Part shown: piece by piece, positions 43,701 through 53,111 of the stretch
Position numbering within the stretch: position 1 is the first letter of the stretch
Layout: each line of letters begins with the position of its first letter
NCBI RefSeq assembly: GCF_900148515.1
Contig: NZ_FRXN01000001.1
Span: 248,001-312,000 of the forward strand
DNA from: Algoriphagus zhangzhouensis
GTDB lineage: Bacteria > Bacteroidota > Bacteroidia > Cytophagales > Cyclobacteriaceae
Length of the DNA: 64,000 nt
Direction: 5' to 3'
Made by a program: the position numbers and the translations under genes
The notes under the pieces: generated by a model
Seen by the model: only the letters and a program-made list of their open reading frames with translations
The model's database searches: none
What the model was told of the DNA's origin: nothing

Positions 43701-45023
43701 TACCTAGAATTCCGACTGAGGCATAAGAATGGAGAATACCGAGTATTCAATACCAACGGACAGATGGTCTTGGATAAGGATGGCAAAACTAGAATGTATA
43801 CCGGGATTGCAAGAGATATTTCCAAACTCAAGGAGGCCCAAAATGAATTGGTCAAAGCAAAAGAGCGCGCTGAACAAGCATCTTTGATTAAGTCTCAGTT
43901 TCTATCTGTGATGAGCCATGAAATTCGAACTCCGATGAACGCGGTGATTGGATTGGCTCATTTTCTCATGGAGGATAATCCTCGGGCTGATCAATTGGAG
44001 AATCTGAAAACTCTTCAATTCTCCGCTGAGAGTTTGATGGCTCTGATCAATGATATTTTGGATTATAATAAAATTGACTCTGGTAAAGTAGAGTTGGAAA
44101 AAATGCCTTTTGATCTCAAAAATCTGATCAGGAGGATCGTACATTCGCATAGTTTCCAGGCTAATGAAAAGTCTCTGGAGCTATTTATTGAGATTGATGA
44201 AACGATTCCAAAGGGTATTTTGGGAGATTCTGTAAGGATCGGTCAGATCGTGAATAACCTACTTTCCAACGCCATCAAGTTTACCGAAAAGGGCTTTGTG
44301 AAAATCAAACTTTCCAAAAAATCGAAACCTCAGGATGGTATTACTTCTATTCAATTTGGATTTGAGGATACAGGAATAGGTATACCTGATGAAAAGCTGG
44401 AAACCATCTTTGAAGCATTTACTCAGGCCTCATCCGAAACAACAAGGAAATATGGAGGGACTGGATTGGGCTTGGCGATTGTCAAGCGATTGATTGAGTT
44501 GCATGGAGGAGAAATTAAATACAAGGCCAACCCTTTAGGAGGAAGTATTTTTGAGTTTACATTGGAGTTTGAGGTTGAAAAAGAGCAAATAGATCAACTC
44601 CAAGAAAACGGAAAGCCTGCTCCAAAGTCTTTGAGTGGCGCCTCTGTATTAGTGGCAGAGGATAACATGGTCAATCAGATTTTGATCAAGAAATTTCTCA
44701 AAAAATGGGAAACCGGAAAGGTAGTAGTAGCTTCTGATGGACAAGAGACTTTAGAATGTTTTGAAAAAGAACATTTTGATTTGATTTTGTTGGATTTGCA
44801 AATGCCTATTTATGATGGGTTTACTGTTGCAAAGATGATCAGGGAGTTTCCTGATATTCATAAAAAGCGGGTTCCAATTTTGGCCTTGACTGCGTCATCT
44901 TTTCATGAAGTAAAAGAAAGTTTGATAGAGTCGGGTATAGATGGATATGTACCAAAACCATTTACTCCAGAGGTACTTTATTCCAAAATGGTGAAATTTC
45001 TAGGGCTAAAAGAAAAGACCTAA
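40734..45023 (+). CDS. Cytosolic multi-PAS hybrid histidine kinase
   Basis: 1429 residues without membrane helices. About seven PAS-type sensory domains lie at roughly 10-110, 130-255, 420-535, 545-665, 670-790, 795-910 and 915-1035, with a GAF-like domain at 275-410. The kinase core follows: HisKA with phospho-accepting His1062 in SHEIRTPMN, and the ATPase with NNLLSNAIKF, DTGIGIP and GGTGLGLAIVK. A C-terminal receiver has Asp1354 (LLDLQMP) and Lys in GYVPKPF. It should relay phosphate internally, with output needing a separate HPt or regulator; none is adjacent. Ligands of the PAS domains are unknown. Confidence 0.95.
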   Translation: MSDFNQFDISDFFNEVKEPLFLMDSEEIIFWNDYAKENYSDLSEDWKTWFSNPELIEMLNEFFANGVVPDVYYFHSLQKKNGEQERYEWGFVNLPSSYSSKFLIVKANKIRNSNGFNSDFSILKSESEANQQLGYMQSIIHHSHDLIAILDEKGNYKFISESVGEKLGFEVDDIIGRNFKEFQEAGIIELVKGDFDDVLKSEDEVPIDFWIHSSRGENVYLESYAKNLLDHPEIQGILFSSRDITDFIETDKSLQKRYEIENLINQISSRFINSRLQNLEDNFQEFLRRFSIFLQAKKSSISVFNRETEGLEVLNTWSLDKGDIFSALELEQIISGRKRRLEAGIVKLLDHEESEFPSKVLLIPMVSVSKLLGVIFFEIEAENFELIEKELQIFRQVGDILASAYIGNLMTRKIERNENLLTTAEHLSKSGSWRYSNAKDIFYVSGGLAKLFGLGDQPVTAEFSSLILKIEKPHREEFVKKLKQSIANQSKVSGEFTIKNKEGKTTYIAYEIESKQDYFSQGLEVNGFCTDISHKRAAEEYLRLQSQILTQVNDPIIVANLEYEVIYLNASALRFCDAEKGSCLSKNVETLIDWNLPRRAKFQTVAEKLKVGEVWKNEVFVHDSDGKKIPFEVSIQGIHADGVDKIGYSIIFRDLTDKYENERLASRARMIVENSPAVLFQVDPNDDYRIYYISENISQFGYESNELMKNKVSFLDLLHPEDADVIREKQTKSRRKNGVVAFSGEFRIVTPDGVVVWVEDKTSDVKNESGDIVLHQGLFQDITDRKNFEAFKEEKEKQYRVLASNIPGTNVFLIDKDRKYIVAEGTNFEYWEMTPEDFEGKYLSDISLTDQQVVSEILDKVYNDLEIVETEFFIKERRYHRVIRPILEFGKVEYALSIIRDITEEHQAKEDLKNSEEKFRTLVESSTEVIFSLSESFILDYLSPNINQFLGYEASEVIGKNIFEFINPDDLEVFQGILEENTDFLAKNQYLEFRLRHKNGEYRVFNTNGQMVLDKDGKTRMYTGIARDISKLKEAQNELVKAKERAEQASLIKSQFLSVMSHEIRTPMNAVIGLAHFLMEDNPRADQLENLKTLQFSAESLMALINDILDYNKIDSGKVELEKMPFDLKNLIRRIVHSHSFQANEKSLELFIEIDETIPKGILGDSVRIGQIVNNLLSNAIKFTEKGFVKIKLSKKSKPQDGITSIQFGFEDTGIGIPDEKLETIFEAFTQASSETTRKYGGTGLGLAIVKRLIELHGGEIKYKANPLGGSIFEFTLEFEVEKEQIDQLQENGKPAPKSLSGASVLVAEDNMVNQILIKKFLKKWETGKVVVASDGQETLECFEKEHFDLILLDLQMPIYDGFTVAKMIREFPDIHKKRVPILALTASSFHEVKESLIESGIDGYVPKPFTPEVLYSKMVKFLGLKEKT

Positions 45024-45087
45024 AGCATGTTTAGCATTAATTTTGCCTGAGAGGCAGGAATAAAAGCCAATTGCCTCGAGTCCTACC

Positions 45088-46413
45088 ATGATAAAAGCTG
45101 ATTTTTTCAGAATTCCTTTCGTTTTATTCCTATTTCTGGTGCTGGGAAATCAAGCGTTTTCCCAAAAGCTCTATTCGAAAAGGTCAACGCTTTATACCTA
45201 TATGGGTGTGAGTGGAGCAAAATTGAACCAGTTTAATCAAATGCTGGAGGATAGGGGACTTTCAGAGTTGAGGAATAAATACCATTCTGTAGGCTTAGGT
45301 TACCAGAGTAGAATCAATGATTTTGTGATTGGAATGGAACTGATCCACAATCGAGGTTCCTACAGCGAATTTGACGGCTACAAAATGGGCTTTAGAACAT
45401 CTAGGGCTTTGGTAAACATCGGCTATGCGTTCACAGAGGAATCTAAGTTTCAATTGATTCACTACATGTCCTTAGGTGTCGGCTTTTTGAATTTTCAAAT
45501 GCTTCCATCTGAAAAACCGCCCGGTCTGGAATCTTTTCTGGAGGATCCTGAAAGGGGATTTATCCTAAGAAAAAATGATATTCAAAAAGGCACGACAAAC
45601 TATGGAGATTTTTTGACTGAAATCGGGTTTCAGTTGAGTTATGATTTTGATGTGCCAGGTAGGGAAGAGGTTGTTTCTGTAATCGCAAAAATGGGTTATT
45701 CTTTTAGTCCGTTTGAAGGAAAATGGCAAATGAATGGGCTTTCTTTTGATAATACACAAAGTGGTGCTTTTTTCAGAGTTGGAGCAGGAATCTCACTTCC
45801 GGATAGAAATTTCTTTTACAAAGACGCTTCTATTTCTGCCCATCTGATTACAGGTTTTCATTTTACTTCTCCAAAAAAATTCAATTCTATTTTGTCTGAT
45901 CATGGATATGATGAGTTGGATGGAATGCCTTCAAATTTGGGATTGAAAATCCAAGGTGAGAATGAAAAGCTGCTTTACGGTGCAGAGGTTTATAATTTGT
46001 CAATGAAAGGAGATGCATCCAGTACCCAAACTCACTCCTTAAACAGCTTGAGAGTTTATGGAAATCTGGGATATAAGGCTCTCCAGTATAAAAACTTCGG
46101 ATTGGGTGCCACAGGAGGAATTGGATATGGAAACCTGCGTTATACTATTTTGAAAAATGATAAACCAGACTTTCCTGAGCTTTTCGAACAGAGAAAATTT
46201 GATGGCTATTTAAAAAATTCGGGACTAATGGCTAAGCCTGAAGTTTTTGTGGAATATGCGATTCCAATGACTAAAATGAAGCTTTTTGATCTTGTTTTTA
46301 CTGCCGCTGCTGGGTATGAATTAGCCTTGGCAAATTATCGATTGGGCGAATTGGATATGGCGGATTATATGACTGCTCCTTACCTGATGTTTGGCATTGG
46401 AGTGAGACCTTGA
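45088..46413 (+). CDS. Outer-membrane beta-barrel-like protein with internal duplication
   Basis: 441 residues with a signal peptide (about 1-25, ending QAFSQ). The rest alternates amphipathic strands and ends in a strand closing with GVRP. Two halves look homologous: about 30-240 and 245-441 share FN-x-x-L-x-D-x-G-x-x-EL (near residues 49 and 265), a GLGYQ/GLKIQ strand and an NIGYAF/NLGYKA strand. This suggests duplication of a small barrel or fusion into a larger one. No family recognised. It lies downstream of the hybrid kinase. Confidence 0.78.
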   Translation: MIKADFFRIPFVLFLFLVLGNQAFSQKLYSKRSTLYTYMGVSGAKLNQFNQMLEDRGLSELRNKYHSVGLGYQSRINDFVIGMELIHNRGSYSEFDGYKMGFRTSRALVNIGYAFTEESKFQLIHYMSLGVGFLNFQMLPSEKPPGLESFLEDPERGFILRKNDIQKGTTNYGDFLTEIGFQLSYDFDVPGREEVVSVIAKMGYSFSPFEGKWQMNGLSFDNTQSGAFFRVGAGISLPDRNFFYKDASISAHLITGFHFTSPKKFNSILSDHGYDELDGMPSNLGLKIQGENEKLLYGAEVYNLSMKGDASSTQTHSLNSLRVYGNLGYKALQYKNFGLGATGGIGYGNLRYTILKNDKPDFPELFEQRKFDGYLKNSGLMAKPEVFVEYAIPMTKMKLFDLVFTAAAGYELALANYRLGELDMADYMTAPYLMFGIGVRP

Positions 46414-46498
46414 TTATTTGAGCCAATTTCAGTTGATTCTTTTGATAATATTGATTGAAAATTCCAATCTACGGGCTGTTTTATTCTAAAATAGCTGT

Positions 46499-46506
46499 TA
46501 CCTTTG
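46499..46506 (+). promoter_or_regulatory. -7 promoter box TACCTTTG of the met operon
   Basis: A perfect TAnnTTTG match whose expected transcript start (about 46512) falls at the 5' strand of riboswitch helix P1, so the aptamer would begin at or next to the first nucleotide of the mRNA. The -33 position (GCTG) is a poor match. Confidence 0.65.
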
Positions 46507-46507
46507 G

Positions 46508-46612
46508 TCTGCTTATCGAGAAAGACCGAGGGAAGGGCCCAAAGACGTCTTAGCAACCTGTCCTCAAGGTGCTAACTCCCATTCTGGAAAAACCGGAAAC
46601 AGATGAGCGGAA
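46508..46612 (+). promoter_or_regulatory. SAM-I (S-box) riboswitch upstream of metH-metF
   Basis: The conserved core of the S-box is readable: CTTATC, GAGGGA, GGGCCC, TAGCAACC, AAGGTGCTAACTCC and AGATGAG in order. P1 forms between GCTTATC (46511-46517) and GATGAGC (46602-46608) with one wobble. It binds S-adenosylmethionine and should shut off methionine synthesis when SAM is plentiful. No run of T follows P1, so the expression platform is not a plain terminator. GAGC at the 3' side of P1 can pair with a GCTC about 40 nt on (46643-46646), so a translational switch is possible. Confidence 0.93.
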
Positions 46613-46671
46613 TAGGTACTTTGTACTTTCCTCCGTGGTTTTGCTCGATTAGCTTTTTGAAAATTACAATT

Positions 46672-47724
46672 ATGCAAAACAGAACGGAAACTCTTCTCAA
46701 ATTACTTCAGGAACGTATATTGATACTGGATGGTGCTATGGGTACCATGATCCAACGGTATACCCTGACCGAAGAGGATTTCAGAACTCCTGAATTAAAA
46801 GATCACCCAAAAGCTCTCAAAGGCAATAACGATTTACTTTCTCTAAGTCGCCCAGATATTATCAAGGCAATTCATGCTGAATATTTTGAAGCTGGAGCAG
46901 ATATCATTGAAACCAACACTTTCTCGGGAACTACTATCGCCCAAGCAGATTACGGATTGGAAAAATTGGCCTATGCCATCAATTTTGAGTCTGCGAAATT
47001 GGCAAGAGAAGTGGCTGATGAATTTACAGCCAAGAACCCTGAAAAACCTCGCTTTGTAGCAGGTGCGATGGGACCAACTAACCGTACAGCATCTATTTCT
47101 CCTGATGTCAATGATCCAGGTTATAGAGCTGTGACTTTTGATGAGCTAGCTACGGCCTATGCCGAGCAAGTTCGAGGCTTGTTGGATGGCGGAGTGGATA
47201 TTCTTCTGGTAGAAACCATCTTCGATACCTTGAATGCAAAGGCTGCTTTATATGCGATTCAGGATGTATTCGAAGAGAGAGGACTTCCTTTGGACCCAAG
47301 AGAAGGAGGTATTCCAATTATGATTTCTGGAACCATAACCGATGCTTCTGGAAGAACACTTTCAGGACAAACCACTGAGGCATTTTTAATTTCTGTTTCT
47401 CACGTTCCTTTACTTTCTGTTGGATTGAATTGTGCTTTGGGAGCCAAAGAACTGAGACCATATCTAAAAGTATTGTCCAATAAAGCTCCATTCTTTGTTT
47501 CTGCATACCCTAATGCAGGCCTTCCAAATGAATTTGGCGCTTATGATCAAGGAGCCAATGAAATGGCAGATCAGGTAAGAGACTTTATGAAAGAAGGGAT
47601 GCTCAATATTGTCGGTGGATGCTGTGGAACTACACCAGATCACATCAAGGCTTTGGCAAAAATGGCTTCAGAATTTCAGCCTAGAAAGACTGAAAGTGAA
47701 GAAGTAATCGAAACTGCAGACTGA
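46672..47724 (+). CDS. metH: Methionine synthase, homocysteine-binding module (split MetH, N part)
   Basis: 350 residues corresponding to the first domain of cobalamin-dependent MetH. The start at ATG 46672 gives the usual N terminus before [13 protein letters not shown]; the longer frame would overlap the riboswitch. The zinc ligands are in GLNCALGA and GGCCGTTP. It binds and activates homocysteine for methyl transfer. It ends with a genuine stop 14 bp before the second MetH gene, which has its own ribosome binding site. The split in two genes is known in Bacteroidota. Confidence 0.95.
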   Translation: MQNRTETLLKLLQERILILDGAMGTMIQRYTLTEEDFRTPELKDHPKALKGNNDLLSLSRPDIIKAIHAEYFEAGADIIETNTFSGTTIAQADYGLEKLAYAINFESAKLAREVADEFTAKNPEKPRFVAGAMGPTNRTASISPDVNDPGYRAVTFDELATAYAEQVRGLLDGGVDILLVETIFDTLNAKAALYAIQDVFEERGLPLDPREGGIPIMISGTITDASGRTLSGQTTEAFLISVSHVPLLSVGLNCALGAKELRPYLKVLSNKAPFFVSAYPNAGLPNEFGAYDQGANEMADQVRDFMKEGMLNIVGGCCGTTPDHIKALAKMASEFQPRKTESEEVIETAD

Positions 47725-47738
47725 GGAAGGATAAAATC

Positions 47739-50429
47739 ATGGACAATTTGAAATTATCAGGCCTAGAGCCTTTGGTGTTTACTCCCAATTTGAATTTTGT
47801 CAACATTGGAGAGCGAACCAATATCACAGGATCGAAAAAATTCGCCCGACTGATCCTTAATGGGCAATACGATGAAGCATTGGAAGTGGCACTTGACCAA
47901 GTAAGAGGTGGGGCCCAGGTGCTGGATGTCTGCATGGATGAGGGGATGCTAGATGGGGAAGCAGCGATGGTTCGTTTCCTGAACCTGATTGCTTCTGAGC
48001 CTGAGATTAGCCGTATTCCCATAATGGTTGACAGCTCCAAGTGGAGTATCATTTTGGCGGGCTTGAAGTGTATTCAAGGGAAAGGAATAGTGAATTCCAT
48101 TTCATTGAAGAATGGGGAAGAGGAGTTTATTTCTCAAGCCAAGACCATCAAGAAATTTGGGGCAGCGGTAGTTGTCATGGCTTTTGATGAAAAGGGCCAA
48201 GCAGACACCTATGATCGTCGTGTTGAAATCTGTGAAAGATCTTATAGAATATTAGTCGATCAGGTCAAATTCAATCCTCAGGATATCATTTTTGACCCCA
48301 ATATCTTCCCGGTTGCGACAGGGATGGAAGAGCACAGAAGAAATGCGTTGGATTTTTTCTTGGGTACAAAATGGATTAAAGAAAACCTTCCAGGAGCTAA
48401 AGTTAGTGGTGGAGTAAGTAATGTGTCCTTCTCTTTCAGGGGAAATAATCCTGTGAGAGAGGCCATGCATGCTGCATTCCTATACCATGCAATCCATCAT
48501 GGAATGGATATGGGTATCGTGAATCCGACAATGTTGGAAGTCTATGATGATATCCCAAAAGACCTTTTGGAACGTGTGGAAGATGTGCTTTTTGATAGAA
48601 GAGATGATGCAACTGAAAGATTGCTTGATTTCGCAGAAACCGTAAAAAGTTCTGGTAAAAAAGAAGCTGTCAGTGAAGCGTGGAGAAATGAACCTGTTTC
48701 CAAAAGAATAGAACATGCGCTTGTGAAGGGTGTTTTGGACTTTATTGTCGAGGATACTGAGGAGGCTAGATTGGAGTTGGAGAACCCCTTGAAGGTGATC
48801 GAAGGGCCATTGATGGATGGAATGAATGTGGTTGGGGATCTATTTGGTGAAGGGAAAATGTTCCTTCCTCAGGTAGTAAAATCCGCAAGGGTGATGAAAA
48901 AGGCTGTTGCCTATTTGGAACCGTTTATGCCACTTCCGGAAGAAGGTCAGGAAGGTTCTAATCTGAAGAAAATATTGCTTGCAACTGTCAAAGGAGACGT
49001 CCATGATATTGGAAAGAATATCGTGGGAGTGGTTTTGGCTTGTAATTCTTACCAAATCATTGATTTGGGTGTGATGGTGGATGCTCAGGTGATCATAGAT
49101 GAGGCCATCAAAAATAAAGTAGACATCATCGGCTTGAGTGGATTGATCACTCCATCATTGGATGAAATGGTCAATGTAGCCTCTGAAATGGAGAGACAAG
49201 GATTGAAGATTCCTTTGTTGATCGGTGGTGCCACAACTTCTCGAATTCATACAGCTGTGAAGATTGATCCAGTTTATTCTGGAACAGTCGTTCATGTGAC
49301 TGATGCGAGTAAGTCTGTTCCAATCGCAGGAGAGGCTATTTCTGAGGAAACCAAAGCTAGCTATCACTTACAGATCAAGGAAACCTATCAAAAGCTTAGA
49401 GAAGAACATGAGGCCAAGCAAGCTGTAAAGCAGATGGTTTCTTATTTGGAAGCAAAAGGAAATCCAGTTGAGATCGAATGGGAAGGTTATGAGCCGGCAG
49501 TTCCAGAAGTTTTGGGAAGACAAGTATTAGATTTGGATCTTGATGTCTTGAGAAAATACATTGACTGGACTCCATTTTTCCAAACTTGGATGCTAAGCGG
49601 AAAATACCCGAAGATTCTAGAAGATGAAGTGGTCGGAAATGAAGCGAAAAAGCTTTTTGCAGACGCTAACACTATGCTGGATCGGATCATTTCAGAAAAA
49701 TGGTTAGAAGCTAAAGCAGTTTTTGGACTATATCCTGTCAAAAGGACCGAAGACGACGCGGAGGTTTTTGAACCAAATGATGAGAATATACAGATAGGAA
49801 AATTTCACTTTTTGCGCCAGCAAGGTAAAAAAGGAAAAGGGGTGCCAAATAGATCACTAGCAGATTACCTTCATCCGGATAAAACTGATTATTTGGGATG
49901 TTTTGCGGTGACAGCAGGATTGAACATGGAAGCTAAGTTGGCCGAATTCCAGAAAATTGGAGATGATTACAATGATATCCTTTTCAAGGCTCTGGCGGAT
50001 CGATTGGCAGAAGCCGCAGCTGAATATCTTCATGAAAAAGTAAGGAAGGAGGACTGGGGATATGCCAAAAATGAAAGTTTGAAGAATGATTCCCTGATCC
50101 GTGAAGAGTATGCTGGGATTCGTCCTGCTCCAGGATATCCAGCATGTCCAGAACACTCCGAGAAGGAGATGATTTCTGAGCTTTTGGATATGGAAAACAC
50201 TGCAGGTATCAAATTGACTTCCAGTTATGCCATGATTCCTACGAGTTCCGTTTCTGGTTTCTTCTTCGGTCATCCCGAATCCAAATACTTTGGTCTGGGT
50301 AAAATCGCTGAAGATCAAGTTGCCAGTTACGCAGAAAGAAAAGGAATCACTTTAGAGAAAGCAGAACGTTTGCTTTCCCCAAATCTTGCCTATCAACCTA
50401 ATAAATCGAAAGAAGTAGAAAACTCATGA
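47739..50429 (+). CDS. metH: Methionine synthase, folate/cobalamin/reactivation module (split MetH, C part)
   Basis: 896 residues. The methyltetrahydrofolate-binding barrel opens with [13 protein letters not shown] (about 18-290). The cobalamin module follows: a helical cap, then [11 protein letters not shown] with the axial His in DxHxxG, and [13 protein letters not shown] (about 330-560). The C-terminal SAM-dependent reactivation domain includes [15 protein letters not shown] and [20 protein letters not shown]. It works as a complex with the preceding homocysteine module. AGGAAGG stands before its ATG, an unusually good Shine-Dalgarno for this window. It overlaps metF by 4 bp. Confidence 0.96.
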   Translation: MDNLKLSGLEPLVFTPNLNFVNIGERTNITGSKKFARLILNGQYDEALEVALDQVRGGAQVLDVCMDEGMLDGEAAMVRFLNLIASEPEISRIPIMVDSSKWSIILAGLKCIQGKGIVNSISLKNGEEEFISQAKTIKKFGAAVVVMAFDEKGQADTYDRRVEICERSYRILVDQVKFNPQDIIFDPNIFPVATGMEEHRRNALDFFLGTKWIKENLPGAKVSGGVSNVSFSFRGNNPVREAMHAAFLYHAIHHGMDMGIVNPTMLEVYDDIPKDLLERVEDVLFDRRDDATERLLDFAETVKSSGKKEAVSEAWRNEPVSKRIEHALVKGVLDFIVEDTEEARLELENPLKVIEGPLMDGMNVVGDLFGEGKMFLPQVVKSARVMKKAVAYLEPFMPLPEEGQEGSNLKKILLATVKGDVHDIGKNIVGVVLACNSYQIIDLGVMVDAQVIIDEAIKNKVDIIGLSGLITPSLDEMVNVASEMERQGLKIPLLIGGATTSRIHTAVKIDPVYSGTVVHVTDASKSVPIAGEAISEETKASYHLQIKETYQKLREEHEAKQAVKQMVSYLEAKGNPVEIEWEGYEPAVPEVLGRQVLDLDLDVLRKYIDWTPFFQTWMLSGKYPKILEDEVVGNEAKKLFADANTMLDRIISEKWLEAKAVFGLYPVKRTEDDAEVFEPNDENIQIGKFHFLRQQGKKGKGVPNRSLADYLHPDKTDYLGCFAVTAGLNMEAKLAEFQKIGDDYNDILFKALADRLAEAAAEYLHEKVRKEDWGYAKNESLKNDSLIREEYAGIRPAPGYPACPEHSEKEMISELLDMENTAGIKLTSSYAMIPTSSVSGFFFGHPESKYFGLGKIAEDQVASYAERKGITLEKAERLLSPNLAYQPNKSKEVENS

Positions 50430-51379
50430 AAATAACCGAACATCTATCCAACGCAGACAAAACCCTGTTTTCGTTTGAGATCCTTCCGCCTTTGAAGGGC
50501 CAAAGTTTGAAAGACCTTTTGGAAGGGATAGAGCCTTTGATGGAATTCAAGCCTCCTTTTGTAGATGTGACTTATCACAGAGAGGAGTTTATTTATAAGA
50601 AGCATCCGAATGGACTTTTGGAGAAAATCTCTACCAAAAAACGTCCGGGAACAGTAGGGATTTGTGCAGCGATCATGAACAAGTTTCACATTGATGCTGT
50701 GCCTCATTTGTTATGTGGAGGATTTAATAAGGAGGAAACTGAAAATGCACTGATTGACCTCAATTTCATTGGCGTGGACAATGTTTTGGCGTTGAGAGGA
50801 GATGCTCCAAAAACTGAAGGAAAGTTTGTGCCTGAATTGGATGGGCATCATTATGCCAGTGAATTGGTGGAGCAAATCGTAGGGATGAACAATGGGAAAT
50901 ACCTACATGAAGAAACTGAAACTAGTTTCCATACAGATTTTTGTGTGGGTGTAGCAGGTTATCCAGAGAAGCATTTTGAAGCTCCAAGTATGAAATTTGA
51001 CTTGAAATACTTGAAGGAAAAAGTAGATAAAGGTGCGGAATACATTGTCACTCAGATGTTTTTTGACAATCAGAAATATTTTGAATTTGTAGACAAAGTA
51101 AGAGAAGCGGGTTTAGACGTTCCAGTTATTCCTGGAATCAAACCAATAACCTCTGTTAATCAAATCACCATGCTTCCAAGAACATTCTTCCTGGATCTTC
51201 CAGATCCATTAATGGATGAACTTGAAAAGTGCAAGACCAATGCAGAAGTGAAAGAAGTTGGGATCGAATGGGCGATTCAGCAATGCAAAGAGCTGGTAAA
51301 AGCCAATGTGCCTTCCCTTCATTTTTATACAATGAGTAAAGCAAGTGCTACTTATGCCATAGCGAAAGAGGTGTTTTAA
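50426..51379 (+). CDS. metF: Methylenetetrahydrofolate reductase
   Basis: Reduces methylene-THF to methyl-THF, the methyl donor for MetH. The 317-residue FAD barrel has [11 protein letters not shown] near the N terminus, DVTYHREEF, the [10 protein letters not shown] loop and [14 protein letters not shown]. The ATG overlaps the stop of the metH C part (ATGA), so supply of methyl-THF is coupled to the synthase under the same SAM riboswitch. An intrinsic terminator follows. Confidence 0.96.
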   Translation: MKITEHLSNADKTLFSFEILPPLKGQSLKDLLEGIEPLMEFKPPFVDVTYHREEFIYKKHPNGLLEKISTKKRPGTVGICAAIMNKFHIDAVPHLLCGGFNKEETENALIDLNFIGVDNVLALRGDAPKTEGKFVPELDGHHYASELVEQIVGMNNGKYLHEETETSFHTDFCVGVAGYPEKHFEAPSMKFDLKYLKEKVDKGAEYIVTQMFFDNQKYFEFVDKVREAGLDVPVIPGIKPITSVNQITMLPRTFFLDLPDPLMDELEKCKTNAEVKEVGIEWAIQQCKELVKANVPSLHFYTMSKASATYAIAKEVF

Positions 51380-51400
51380 ACCTACCATGGTTCAAGTTAA

Positions 51401-51438
51401 AGGCTCAATTCTTTTTATAGAGTTGAGCCTAATTTTTT
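51401..51438 (+). terminator. Intrinsic terminator after metF
   Basis: A 12-bp stem with one wobble (AGGCTCAATTCT with AGAGTTGAGCCT, 51401-51412 and 51419-51430) and a 6-nt loop, followed by AATTTTTTT. Confidence 0.9.
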
Positions 51439-51477
51439 TAAAACACTATCTTAGTTGAATTATTTTACCTTGTTGAA

Positions 51478-52215
51478 ATGAGACCCCTATTATTGCTTTT
51501 TGCTTTTTTATTCATTTATGATTTCTGTAACGCCCAATATGTCCGTTTTGTGGATCGGTACGATTTGGAAGTCACTGACACTACAGGGACTAGTTTTACA
51601 TATTTCGAGATAATTCGGGAGTTTGGTCAAGCAGTAAAAATTGAACGCTTTAGAAAGGATTCAGTCAAAGTTTCGGAATCAACAACTCTATTTGATAGTC
51701 TGGGAAATGTAAAAGGATTTAGAAAAAGGGACTTGTTTGAATCTGGGAAAAGCGAGTTTGTTTATTCAGAAGACAAATCCAAAAGGGAAATCGAAAAAAT
51801 CAGATATTATGAAAGTGGTGATGTCAAAAGCCAGAAATTTTTTCGGGATGGCCAGCTCGTAAATGAGGCTTATTTTGATAAAGAGGGGCAAAGTATATCA
51901 TATCTAGAAAGTAGAGAAGCGATTCCTGAGGATGGTAAGGAAGGGTGGACAAATTATATGATTAAGAATCTTTCATATCCTCAAGCTGCTAGATCCGCAA
52001 GAGCCGAAGGAACCATCATCGTGATTTGTTTGGTGGATAAAGAGGGCAATCTTAAAGATCCTCAAATAATTAATAAAGGAGAATACCATCCATCTCTTGA
52101 AAAAGAGGCAATAATGTTAATCGAAAAATATCCGGATCAATTTACTCCAGCGATGGAAGATGGAGAAGTGGTAGAATCATTTTTTAGATTTCCAGTTCGC
52201 TTCAAATTATCCTAG
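51478..52215 (+). CDS. Periplasmic TonB C-terminal domain protein
   Basis: 245 residues. It begins with a cleavable-looking signal (about 1-19) rather than the TonB membrane anchor and lacks a Pro-rich spacer. The middle has MORN-like repeats (YYESGDVKSQKFFRDGQLVNEAYFD). The C terminus (about 155-245) is a TonB domain: YPQAARSARAEGTIIVICLVDKEG, then ITNK-like and FTPAMEDGEVVESFFRFPVRF. Such soluble TonB-domain proteins are common in Bacteroidota, and their role in energising receptors is doubtful. Confidence 0.85.
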   Translation: MRPLLLLFAFLFIYDFCNAQYVRFVDRYDLEVTDTTGTSFTYFEIIREFGQAVKIERFRKDSVKVSESTTLFDSLGNVKGFRKRDLFESGKSEFVYSEDKSKREIEKIRYYESGDVKSQKFFRDGQLVNEAYFDKEGQSISYLESREAIPEDGKEGWTNYMIKNLSYPQAARSARAEGTIIVICLVDKEGNLKDPQIINKGEYHPSLEKEAIMLIEKYPDQFTPAMEDGEVVESFFRFPVRFKLS

Positions 52216-52253
52216 CGGTTCCTCTTTTATCTAAGATCTCCCTACCTTCGAGT

Positions 52254-53111
52254 ATGATTAAACTCATCGAATGTCCCCGAGATGCCATGCAGGGGATGCC
52301 GGATTTTATTGACACTGCTATCAAAGCTGCCTATATCAATCAATTATTGGAGATCGGATTTGACACAGTTGATTTTGGAAGCTTTGTCAGTCCAAAAGCC
52401 ATCCCTCAAATGCGAGATACAGAGGAGGTGTTGAGTTTGTTGGATTTGCATAGATCAAAGTCAAAACTGCTTGCCATTGTTGCCAATCTAAGAGGAGCAG
52501 AGGATGCTTTTCATTTTCCCGAGATTGATTATTTAGGGTTTCCACTTTCTGTTTCTGAGACTTTCCAACAAAGGAATACCAATGCTAGTATTGCTCAGGC
52601 TTTGGAGACAGTGGAGACTATCCAGAACCTTTGTCAGACCAAAGGAAAAGAGATGGTGGTTTACTTAAGCATGGGCTTTGGGAATCCGTATGGGGATCCT
52701 TATTCTCCAGAATTGGTAGCGGAGTTTGTTCAAAAATTGGATGATTTAGAAATTAAAATAATTTCTTTAAGTGATACAGTAGGACTTGCTGATAATAAGT
52801 TGATTAAAGAATTGTTTAAAGTGCAATTTGAAGCTTTTCCGGAGATAGAATTCGGAGCGCATTTGCATAGTAGACCAGAAAGTATTTCTGAAAAAGTAGA
52901 AGCAGCTTTGGAGGGAGGATGCAGGAGATTTGATGGCGCTTTGAAAGGTTTTGGGGGATGTCCCATGGCCAAGGATGAATTGGTTGGGAATATGGATACA
53001 GAGATCATGATAGATACTCTAGAGTCCAAAGGATATCAGCTTGACCTGAATAAAAGAGAATTGATTGAGGCGGTGAAATTGGCTAATTACGTTTTTCAAT
53101 CACCTTTATGA
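52254..53111 (+). CDS. Hydroxymethylglutaryl-CoA lyase
   Basis: Cleaves HMG-CoA to acetyl-CoA and acetoacetate, the last step of leucine breakdown. The 285-residue TIM-barrel protein has the catalytic-metal PRDAMQG start, FGNPYGDPYSPE, LSDTVGLAD, GAHLHSRPE with metal His residues, and GGCRRFDGALKGFGGCPMA including the catalytic Cys loop. A near-consensus TACCTTCG box lies immediately upstream, so the transcript may be close to leaderless. It overlaps the PepSY gene by 4 bp. Confidence 0.93.
   Translation: MIKLIECPRDAMQGMPDFIDTAIKAAYINQLLEIGFDTVDFGSFVSPKAIPQMRDTEEVLSLLDLHRSKSKLLAIVANLRGAEDAFHFPEIDYLGFPLSVSETFQQRNTNASIAQALETVETIQNLCQTKGKEMVVYLSMGFGNPYGDPYSPELVAEFVQKLDDLEIKIISLSDTVGLADNKLIKELFKVQFEAFPEIEFGAHLHSRPESISEKVEAALEGGCRRFDGALKGFGGCPMAKDELVGNMDTEIMIDTLESKGYQLDLNKRELIEAVKLANYVFQSPL

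Noticed and set aside
45045..45075. Hairpin GCCT-GAG-AGGC after the hybrid kinase
   Set aside because: Only a short stem and no T-run, so not reported as a terminator.
46672..50429. metH as a frameshifted pseudogene
   Set aside because: The first part ends in a clean stop, the second has its own ribosome binding site and a natural domain start, and split MetH is known in this phylum.
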